15,277 nucleotides of DNA from Strigomonas culicis (Eukaryota > Euglenozoa > Kinetoplastea > Trypanosomatida > Trypanosomatidae), in assembly GCA_000482145.1 (NCBI GenBank), contig AUXH01000465.1, positions 1 through 15,277 on the forward strand, given 5' to 3'. Every line of letters starts with the position of its first letter. The stretch's first letter is position 1. The position numbers and the translations under genes were made by a program. The notes under the pieces are model-generated. The model was given only the letters and a program-made list of their open reading frames with translations. It ran no database searches and was not told where the DNA came from. This document shows positions 7,563 through 13,678 of this stretch, in pieces.

Positions 7563-8447
7563 ATGTCGCTGACACCCGACACCGGCGCCGTGGAGCTCAA
7601 GTCCTACGGTGCCTACGCCCTCCAGCAGCTACTGGAGCGGCAACAGCGCCTAGACGGCCGGGCCGTCGATCAGGTACGCCTCCCCCTCGTTGCGCGCGAG
7701 CAGAACACCAGCGCGACGGCTGCCGGCGCGGACCCGACGGCGGAGGGCACGCTGGTCTCGACCATCTACACGGACGAGGCCGGCGCCTGCCTGCACTGTG
7801 TCGTGAGCGGCGTGTTCGGCCCGCCGGACCCGCAGGCGCCGGCGGAGGGGCGGCTGCACCTCCACCTCTCCGCGCCGCTGCTGCTGAGCCGCGAGTACAC
7901 GAGCGGCGCGGCCGGCCTCGCGACGACACAGGAAGAGCTGCCTCTGCGGCAGGTGGAGGGCTACGTGCGGGAAGTGCTCGCGAGCTGCTTCGACCTGGGG
8001 CCGCTGCTCGTGCGGCCCGGCGAGGCCTGCTGGGTCCTCTCCGTCCACATGACGTGCCTGCTCGCCGACGGCGGGCTGCGCGCAGCCGCGCTGCACGCAA
8101 CGCTGGCCGCGCTGCGCGGGCTCGTGCTGCCGCGCGCGCGGCTGCCGGACGGCGGCGTCGTGGAGCCCATCCCCCTGCGGCTGACACGCGTGCCGGTCGC
8201 GTGCACCTACGGCGTCGTGGGCGGCACCGCCCCGGGGTCACCGAAGCTGCAGCTGCTAGCGGACACCAGTGCGATCGAGGAGTATATCGCGGACGGCATT
8301 GTCACGATCGCGGTGGATGAGGGAAACAACATAGTGCATCTGCAGTACGGCTGCCCGACGCCCTTGTCGCCGTCCGTGCTGGTGGCGTGCGTGCGTCAGT
8401 GGCAGCAGAAGGCACCGGCGGTTCGGGCCGCCATCCTGCAGCAATGA
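7563..8447 (+). CDS. RRP43: Exosome core subunit, RNase PH-fold, RRP43/EXOSC8-like
   Basis: 294 residues, a usual length for the family, ATG 7563 to TGA 8445-8447. The protein has the RNase PH architecture of the RRP42/RRP43/RRP45 group: an N-terminal helix leading to the Asp-Gly-Arg signature (residues 31-33); a Leu-Ser-Ala-Pro-Leu segment with a following Ser-Arg (102-110); a central Trp-Val-Leu strand, Leu-Ala-Asp-Gly-Gly turn and Ala/Leu helix (157-184); and a C-terminal Asp-Thr-Ser...Glu-Glu followed by strand residues Ile-Val-Thr-Ile-Ala-Val-Asp (234-252). Helix and strand order and the region before the Val-Leu-Pro at 188-190 resemble RRP43 most closely. In eukaryotes these ring subunits are catalytically inactive and form the six-member barrel that threads RNA to associated nucleases for 3'-5' processing and decay in nucleus and cytoplasm. 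Trypanosome naming of these subunits differs (EAP series), so the paralogue assignment is less sure than the family. Confidence 0.85.
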   Translation: MSLTPDTGAVELKSYGAYALQQLLERQQRLDGRAVDQVRLPLVAREQNTSATAAGADPTAEGTLVSTIYTDEAGACLHCVVSGVFGPPDPQAPAEGRLHLHLSAPLLLSREYTSGAAGLATTQEELPLRQVEGYVREVLASCFDLGPLLVRPGEACWVLSVHMTCLLADGGLRAAALHATLAALRGLVLPRARLPDGGVVEPIPLRLTRVPVACTYGVVGGTAPGSPKLQLLADTSAIEEYIADGIVTIAVDEGNNIVHLQYGCPTPLSPSVLVACVRQWQQKAPAVRAAILQQ

Positions 8448-8909
8448 GCACCTGCAGTGCCCCTCTCGCTCTCCGCTTGTTGCCCTCCTTTGTGTACGTG
8501 TCGAGACCCTTGTCGATGATGGGATGTCAATGAGGTTGTTTTTGTGATTGCTGTGTCGTGTATTGTAAGCATACTAATAAACTAAATACTAATGAACCAC
8601 GCTTAATGAGACGTTCTAAAAAGAAAAAAACATGGTGGCCGAATGCAAACCCATGCCTTCGCTTTTTTTTTTTTGTCTCTTGTGCCCCACGGTGACTCTT
8701 ATCGTACCCAAAGCCTTCCTAATTACGGTTTCAACACTGAAACAAATACAAAGACACGGATCACATTTTTACCATTTCTTTTCCTCTTCTTCTTTGCGTG
8801 TAGATAGAAATAACATAAATAGATCGACCTTCATATAAACCCAGACCAGAGGCCTCCTCTCCTTTTTTTTTTATTTATTTCACCTTCCTTGTAGTACCCG
8901 GCTCGTCGC
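8448..8909 (+). other. Intergenic spacer, gene 5 to gene 6
   Basis: About 460 nt: 3' UTR of gene 5 with AT-rich TAATAAA-like stretches at about 8573-8605, a T run near 8664-8675, and the splice signals of gene 6. A 68-codon frame at 8632-8838 lacks coding bias. A box-C-like sequence near 8516 has no D box. No RNA gene seen. Confidence 0.65.
8853..8894 (+). promoter_or_regulatory. Polypyrimidine tract and spliced-leader acceptor for gene 6
   Basis: A T/C tract of nearly 40 nt (8853-8890) ends in an AG at 8893-8894. ATG 8910 is the first start after it, giving a leader of about 15 nt. Confidence 0.75.
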
Positions 8910-10406
8910 ATGAATGCCGCGGAGGCCGATCTGCACTGCTACCACCTAGCACGGCAGCTGCAGCTCGTCCCTGAGCTGCACCAGGTCTTCCAGCACAACG
9001 CGATGGTCTACCCGGTCTTCTACTACTGCCTCGACGCCAAAGCGAAGGCGGAGGTGCGCCACGTGCTGCTGTGCCTACAGCGCTGGATCCTCGCCCACTG
9101 CGCCAAGGCGCTGCAGGCGCTGACCGCCGGCGCCGGGGCGAACCCGGAGGGGCTCGCGGAGCGCGTCGCGGCTATGGAGTTCCTGCAGGTACAGACGTAC
9201 CACCGCGGCACGCGGCTCATCCTCTCCTTCCTGTCCTTCCCGGAGCCGCACTACCACAGCCCGCCGCCGCGCTCCCTGCGCCTGCAGCAGAAGCCGGATC
9301 TAAAGGAGGAGGGCGACGCGGAGGCGGAGCCGGCCACGGCGGAGGACCCGCACACCCCGCCGCGGACGCCACAGCCGGCCTCCGCCGTGACGTCGCCGGC
9401 GAAGGCGGTGCGCCACCCGGCGGAGGACGGGGCGGCGCCGCTGCCGGACACACCCGCGCGGCGGCCCGCCGGCAGCGAGCGCGCGGCGCCGGAGGTGCCT
9501 TTGCGGGAGCAGCCGCTCTTCTATTTGCGCCCGCAGCCGATCACGTCCAACGACATGCACCACCTCTTCGTGCGCATGGTCTACCCCGAGCGGCTGAACG
9601 ACGAGAAGCTGAACACGTACTTTGGGCGCTACGGCCAGACGGCGAGCGCGCTGCAGCAGCGGCTGACGCTGACGGAGGCCGGCCTCGGGCTGCCCCTGAC
9701 GCAGGCGCTCGCCCTACAGCACAAGAGCACACCGGAGCAGCTGCTGGTGCAGGACTTTCTCATCACGGTGGATACCTACGGCAACGCGCTGCGCGCGGTT
9801 CAGCAGGCCTACTACCGGGAGCTGCTCTTCATCGCGCTGCACGACCCGGCGTCGAACACCTTCACGCTCGGCGACCTGGACGAGCTGGTGGAGCAGCAGG
9901 GCACGGTGTACCGCAGCGAGCTGCGGCCGCTCGCGGCGCCGCCGGCGCCCAAGCGCGGCCGGGACGCGCCGAAGCGTGCGCGCGATGGCTCGTCCGACAG
10001 CTCCTCCTCCTACAGCAGCAGCAGTGAGGAGGACGAGGAGGACGGCTTCGTGCCGGACGTGCTGGTCGACGGGCTGCCCTACTGGATGCTCGAGGAGGAT
10101 ATTCGTACGCTGCTGCAGCCCTACGGCACACTCGTGGCGCTGCGGGTGTCGGAGAGCGACCACAGCGGCGCCTTCACCGGCGCCGTGCTCGCGCGGCTCG
10201 CGACGGTGGACGAGGCGCTGCACGTGACGCAGGGGGTGCACGGCATGGTGTACCACGGCCACACGCTGTTGTGCGGCGTGCTCAACGAGCGGATGGAGGT
10301 CGTCTCACTGAAGGGCGAGGCTGTCCTGCAGGCGGCGCCGGAGGAGTGTCGCGGCGCGCGGGGGGAGTACTTCGCGGTCGGGCAGAACGAGCGACTGTGG
10401 GTGTAG
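8910..10406 (+). CDS. RRM-domain RNA-binding protein with Ser/acidic linker
   Basis: 498 residues, ATG 8910 to TAG 10404-10406. A C-terminal RNA recognition motif is recognisable at about residues 384-463: RNP2-like strand Val-Leu-Val-Asp-Gly-Leu-Pro-Tyr (384-391), a helix with Glu-Glu-Asp-Ile-Arg-Thr-Leu-Leu, a Tyr-Gly turn, and an RNP1-like strand with Gly-Ala-Phe-Thr-Gly-Ala-Val, in which the usual second aromatic is replaced. A second, divergent RRM-like region may lie at about 215-310 (a Leu-Phe-Val strand, a Phe-Gly-Arg-Tyr-Gly turn and a later Asp-Phe-Leu-Ile-Thr-Val strand). Between them sit Arg/Lys patches resembling nuclear localisation signals and a Ser run followed by acidic residues (about 357-378). 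The first 120 residues are helical and unassigned; residues 120-205 are Pro/Ala/Glu-rich and likely disordered. A nuclear or mRNA-binding role is inferred; RNA-binding proteins dominate gene control in trypanosomatids. I cannot name it. Confidence 0.85.
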   Translation: MNAAEADLHCYHLARQLQLVPELHQVFQHNAMVYPVFYYCLDAKAKAEVRHVLLCLQRWILAHCAKALQALTAGAGANPEGLAERVAAMEFLQVQTYHRGTRLILSFLSFPEPHYHSPPPRSLRLQQKPDLKEEGDAEAEPATAEDPHTPPRTPQPASAVTSPAKAVRHPAEDGAAPLPDTPARRPAGSERAAPEVPLREQPLFYLRPQPITSNDMHHLFVRMVYPERLNDEKLNTYFGRYGQTASALQQRLTLTEAGLGLPLTQALALQHKSTPEQLLVQDFLITVDTYGNALRAVQQAYYRELLFIALHDPASNTFTLGDLDELVEQQGTVYRSELRPLAAPPAPKRGRDAPKRARDGSSDSSSSYSSSSEEDEEDGFVPDVLVDGLPYWMLEEDIRTLLQPYGTLVALRVSESDHSGAFTGAVLARLATVDEALHVTQGVHGMVYHGHTLLCGVLNERMEVVSLKGEAVLQAAPEECRGARGEYFAVGQNERLWV

Positions 10407-10476
10407 CTGCCCACCGAGCACCGCGCGCGGGGCACTAGCTTTTTTTTCCTTGTCCTTTTCCTTCTCTAATTTTCTT

Positions 10477-10480
<4 letters not shown>

Positions 10481-10513
<33 letters not shown>
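10481..10513 (+). repeat. TG dinucleotide microsatellite
   Basis: About 16 perfect TG units directly after a 40-nt pyrimidine tract, in the presumed 3' UTR of gene 6. Confidence 0.95.
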
Positions 10514-10514
<1 letters not shown>

Positions 10515-10680
10515 GATGTTGACAGCTGTATAGTATCGGGTGACGGACAATCAGGAGGACAAGCTGAAACGGGCAAGATCGATTGAACCTATGTGGCCTG
10601 CAGTGAAGCATGGCACAGCGAATGCTCTTTTGTTTTTCTGTTATGCACTGTATTATTCAACAGTTTTTCATCGTATGATC

Positions 10681-10718
10681 TCATCTTTCTCATCACTTTG
10701 TTGTTGTTCCCTTCCTAG
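10681..10718 (+). promoter_or_regulatory. Polypyrimidine tract and candidate spliced-leader acceptors for gene 7
   Basis: T/C-rich tract (10681-10716) followed by AG at 10717-10718, with more AGs at about 10723, 10738 and 10802-10803. No ATG lies between any of these and ATG 10828, so the start holds whichever acceptor is used. Confidence 0.6.
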
Positions 10719-10755
10719 CCCTAGTTGTTGTGGTAACAGTGTAATCCGTGTACAG

Positions 10756-10772
10756 TTATTATTATTATTATT
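10756..10772 (+). repeat. Short TTA/ATT trinucleotide repeat
   Basis: About five ATT units in the presumed leader of gene 7 or just upstream of its acceptor. Confidence 0.8.
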
Positions 10773-10827
10773 GCTTTACTTGCTAATAAATAACCTTTAA
10801 CAGAAAACAACAACATACATAATCCGT

Positions 10828-12543
10828 ATGGAGAAGAAGGAAAAGCCACTGCGCGTCCGACGCTCCATCATCGCGCCGGTCAGCGTCGTGCCGGAGCACT
10901 CCATGGTGCGCAGCCGCCGCGACCCGCCGCAGACGGCGAACGAGTGGCTCGTCATCGTGGCGCCCATCCTCTTCGCGAACCACCCCACACTGCGCCGCCG
11001 CACGCTCGAGCTGTGCGAGGACACGGCGACGGCGCTGCTGGCGGAGGCCGCCGCGGCGCCGCCGGCCGGCGCGACCGCGGACGACGACGAGGCGCCGGCT
11101 GGCGGCGCGGCGCTGCTCCGGCTGGAGGCGGTGTACGTGCTTGTGGCCGGCAGCCGCGCCGCGCTGCAGAGCCGCGACCTCTCCATGGCGCAGCGCGCCG
11201 TCGCGCTCGCCGTGCGGGCCGTCCAGGTTCAGCGCAGCGCGCTGACGTGCATGACTGTCGCCTTCGCCTGCTTCCACCACGGCGATCTTCTCCAGGAGCG
11301 CACGAGCAAGACGGAGCTCTTCACCCTCGCGGCGCACGCCGCGGACACCGCCGCGGCGGAGCTGGCCGCGCCGGCGCGCATGAGCCGCGAGCAGCAGTGC
11401 TGTCTCGCGCGGCTGTGTTGGCTGCACGCGATGCTGGGCAAGCTGACGGAGGCGCGGCGCTACGTGGCGGTGCTGCTGCGGCACGACCCCGCGAGCTACC
11501 TCGGCCTGCTGCTGCTCGCGCTGCTGCACGCGAGCGAGGGCCGCTACGACCGCGCCGCCGTCGCGCTCGCCCACCTCGAGGCGCGCTACGCGGGGGACGT
11601 GCCCACGGCCGTTGTGTCCGCGGCGGTGAAGGCTGTCAGTGAGCGGGAGCCGGCGCTGAGCGGCGACGCGGCCCCGCCGTCCGCGGCACAGGAGGACCTC
11701 GCGGTCGCCCTCGCGCGGCTGCACCAGTGCACCGGCGAGGTGCAGGAGCTCGAGCACGACGCGGACCGCAAGCACACAATCAAGGCGCTCGCGATGCAGT
11801 GCGTGCCGGGCGAAGAGAGCAGCGCTGGGATGTCCGTCACGGCAAAGGAGCGTATGCACCTCGTCGCCGGCCACTGGGCGCTGCTGACGCACACCGCCGT
11901 GCGGATGCAGGCGACGGCCGTCTTCCACACGGCGAGCGAGGCGGCGCTGGCGTACCTGCAGCAGGTGCCCCACGAGCGCCGCGCCTTCGCGGATGTGCTC
12001 TGCAGCCGCACCCGCATGTCGCTCATCGAGGTGAAGGCGCGGCTGCCGCCGTCGCACTGCGTGCGCGACCTCAACCTCCTCGGTGCCCTCCATCCCGCGC
12101 CGAACGTCTTTGTGGAGCGGCAGCAGACCCTCCCGCTGACCTCCGCCGTGCGGGGTGCCGAGACGTCCGACAGCACCGCGCGAGCGGCGGTGCTCAGCCA
12201 GCCAGAAGTGCTGCTGCTGCGCGCGCAGCTCACCAAGGCGCTCGAGGCGTACAGCGGCCACGCGGAGGCCTTCGCGCTGCTCGGCGCGCTCTATCTGATG
12301 GACGCGGGCCAGCGCCACATGAACGCAGCGGAGCGCACCGTGCGGCTGTCGGAGGCGGCGCACTACTGCACGCTCTCCGCGCGCTGCGACATCTTCCAGC
12401 GCGAGGCACTCGAGGGCCTTGGGGTCGTCCGCGAGCTGCAGGGCGCGACGCAGGCGAGCGTGGATCTCTTCTCCACCGCCTCGGAGATGGTGATGCGGGA
12501 GTCCCTCCTCTCCTTTCAGCGCTTTGCTTACCTCTTGTACTGA
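10828..12543 (+). CDS. Helical-repeat (TPR) protein, possibly TTC7/YPP1-like
   Basis: 571 residues, ATG 10828 to TGA 12541-12543. The protein is almost wholly helical. TPR-like helix pairs are visible at about residues 190-252, where a Leu-Gly-Lys-Leu-Thr-Glu-Ala turn pairs with Leu-Leu-Arg-His-Asp-Pro, followed by Leu-Leu-Leu-Leu-Ala-Leu-Leu and Gly-Arg-Tyr-Asp-Arg-Ala. More lie at about 478-555, containing Ala-Phe-Ala-Leu-Leu-Gly-Ala-Leu-Tyr, a Glu-Ala-Leu-Glu-Gly-Leu-Gly-Val helix and Asp-Leu-Phe-Ser-Thr-Ala. The ending, with a last TPR followed by Leu-Leu-Ser-Phe, and the Leu-rich middle repeat recall TTC7/YPP1, the adaptor that holds PI4-kinase III-alpha at the plasma membrane through EFR3. 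This is a by-eye resemblance. Generic TPR scaffolds (BBS, APC/C or IFT types) remain possible. An acidic, Ala/Pro-rich insert occurs near residues 75-95. Confidence 0.8.
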   Translation: MEKKEKPLRVRRSIIAPVSVVPEHSMVRSRRDPPQTANEWLVIVAPILFANHPTLRRRTLELCEDTATALLAEAAAAPPAGATADDDEAPAGGAALLRLEAVYVLVAGSRAALQSRDLSMAQRAVALAVRAVQVQRSALTCMTVAFACFHHGDLLQERTSKTELFTLAAHAADTAAAELAAPARMSREQQCCLARLCWLHAMLGKLTEARRYVAVLLRHDPASYLGLLLLALLHASEGRYDRAAVALAHLEARYAGDVPTAVVSAAVKAVSEREPALSGDAAPPSAAQEDLAVALARLHQCTGEVQELEHDADRKHTIKALAMQCVPGEESSAGMSVTAKERMHLVAGHWALLTHTAVRMQATAVFHTASEAALAYLQQVPHERRAFADVLCSRTRMSLIEVKARLPPSHCVRDLNLLGALHPAPNVFVERQQTLPLTSAVRGAETSDSTARAAVLSQPEVLLLRAQLTKALEAYSGHAEAFALLGALYLMDAGQRHMNAAERTVRLSEAAHYCTLSARCDIFQREALEGLGVVRELQGATQASVDLFSTASEMVMRESLLSFQRFAYLLY

Positions 12544-12968
12544 ATTCGTTGGTGGCCGCTTTGTAGAACGTATTATAAAAGAACAAAAACAACAACCATA
12601 AAACAGTTTTTTTTTTGTTCCTATGTTCCTCTTTCGTTTTTCAACTGTATACTGTATTTTTGTTTCTTAATGGTCGGTGGTCTAATTCATGGTGAATCCA
12701 TCTGTATATTAGTGTTTCCCTCTTTTTTATAGAATTGTTCTTTCTACCTTTTTTTTTATACTGTTTGCACTACTAGAAAAATCTGGAAGACGCTCCGTGA
12801 ATGCTAGAAGGATGGTGGATCGCTGGACCGGTGTCGCAGGCGCTTGTAGCCTGTCGCTCTTGCTATGCACGACACTGTCGCCTCCTAATACTATCATCTT
12901 CTTCTCCCTGTCCCCACCTTCCTCTGAAAAGAATCCCAAACTAGAGCCCTCCCCGCACCCCTTTCCCC
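12544..12968 (+). other. Intergenic spacer, gene 7 to gene 8
   Basis: About 425 nt, T-rich with T runs at about 12608-12618 and 12751-12758, then the splice signals of gene 8. Apart from those signals I see nothing in it. Confidence 0.65.
12896..12931 (+). promoter_or_regulatory. Polypyrimidine tract and spliced-leader acceptor for gene 8
   Basis: T/C tract at 12896-12925 followed by AG at 12930-12931. The first ATG downstream is 12969, about 37 nt later, which opens the short gene 8. Confidence 0.7.
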
Positions 12969-13121
12969 ATGCCCGCCCTCGGCATCATCTGCTCCGGCGC
13001 CACCTACATTCCGTGTGGCACGCTGGAGACCATGAAGCACCGCTGCCCGCAGTTCCAGCCCGGCAGCAACGCGCCCATCACGCGCCCCAAGGAGGCCGAT
13101 GGTGGAGATGACGACGAGTGA
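12969..13121 (+). CDS. Fifty-residue protein gene, function unknown
   Basis: ATG 12969 to TGA 13119-13121, 50 codons. About 43 of the 50 end in G or C, matching the large genes here and unlike the AT-rich flanks. ATG 12969 is the first start after a good splice acceptor. The product starts with a hydrophobic Leu-Gly-Ile-Ile stretch and has Cys at residues 8, 16 and 26. The middle is Glu-Thr-Met-Lys-His-Arg-Cys-Pro, and the tail is strongly acidic (Gly-Gly-Asp-Asp-Asp-Glu). Three cysteines are too few for a classic single-chain zinc site, though metal binding or partner contacts are possible. I do not recognise the family. Automated annotation with a minimum length would miss this gene. A longer overlapping frame (12797-13111) runs through the pyrimidine tract and is a shadow. 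Confidence 0.75.
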   Translation: MPALGIICSGATYIPCGTLETMKHRCPQFQPGSNAPITRPKEADGGDDDE

Positions 13122-13575
13122 GACCGCTGCGTGGCAGCGCCGCGCGAGGTGCACGCGCTCACCAGAGCGCAACAGCGCATTTATATATTAAGTAGGTGTA
13201 GAATAGTGCTCTTTTTTTTTGTAATTGTTATTTACATTCTTACTCTAGTAATACGTTTCATTTTGGACGTTTAGCTTTCTTGATTCTTTCTTTCTTTTCG
13301 AGGGCAGTTAGTAGACATTAATAATCACGTATTTTGAATTCCCTTTTGTTCGTTTCGATGTTAGATTGCATCCGAGCACTTCTTTGAAATCTGTGTATGG
13401 CGTGCGGGGCACCCCGCTTGTAAACAATGACAATGTCAACTAGTTCTCCTTTCTCCCCCCTCTCTTCTTAATGCAATAGATCATGCGTGCACGGTCGAAT
13501 AGTCTAAGGTTCTTGTGAGGCTATTCATCACTGCTTTTTTTACTTTATTTGTTCGAAGCCCTTTAATTTCATCTT

Positions 13576-13603
13576 TTGTTGTTGTTGTTGTTGTTGTTGT
13601 TTT
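13576..13603 (+). repeat. TTG trinucleotide repeat
   Basis: About eight or nine TTG units just before the first candidate acceptor AG (13610-13611) of gene 9. It may stand in for part of the usual pyrimidine tract. Confidence 0.9.
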
Positions 13604-13647
13604 GCTCACAGCACCAGCGCCATTTGTTTTGGCATTTTGTTTTTTAG
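13604..13647 (+). promoter_or_regulatory. Spliced-leader acceptor region for gene 9
   Basis: AG at 13610-13611 follows the TTG repeat, and a second AG at 13646-13647 follows a T-rich tract. From either, the first ATG is 13679, giving a leader of about 31 or 67 nt. Confidence 0.6.
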
Positions 13648-13678
13648 TTCTCTCTCCAACGCCTGCGTGTGGACCGCG

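Larger units (their letters stand above)
10407..10827 (+). other. Intergenic spacer, gene 6 to gene 7
   Basis: About 420 nt with a T/C tract (10440-10480) passing directly into a TG repeat, a T/C tract at 10681-10716 and an ATT repeat before gene 7. No RNA gene or coding bias seen. Confidence 0.65.
13122..13678 (+). other. Intergenic spacer, gene 8 to gene 9
   Basis: About 560 nt. It stays GC-rich for about 60 nt after the stop of gene 8, then becomes AT-rich with a T run (13212-13220), C/T-rich patches (about 13447-13468), a TTG repeat and the acceptor of gene 9. No RNA gene seen. Confidence 0.65.

Noticed and set aside
8510..8530. Second box-C-like sequence in the gene 5 to 6 spacer
   Set aside because: It has a mismatch to the consensus and no D box downstream.
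10783..12363. A 526-codon open frame on the minus strand
   Set aside because: Antisense to the TPR protein gene. It runs into AT-rich spacer and is Arg/His/Gly-rich, as expected of a shadow of GC-rich coding DNA.
12797..13111. A 104-codon frame overlapping the 50-codon gene
   Set aside because: Its first half is translated pyrimidine tract and its second half is in a frame without third-position GC bias.
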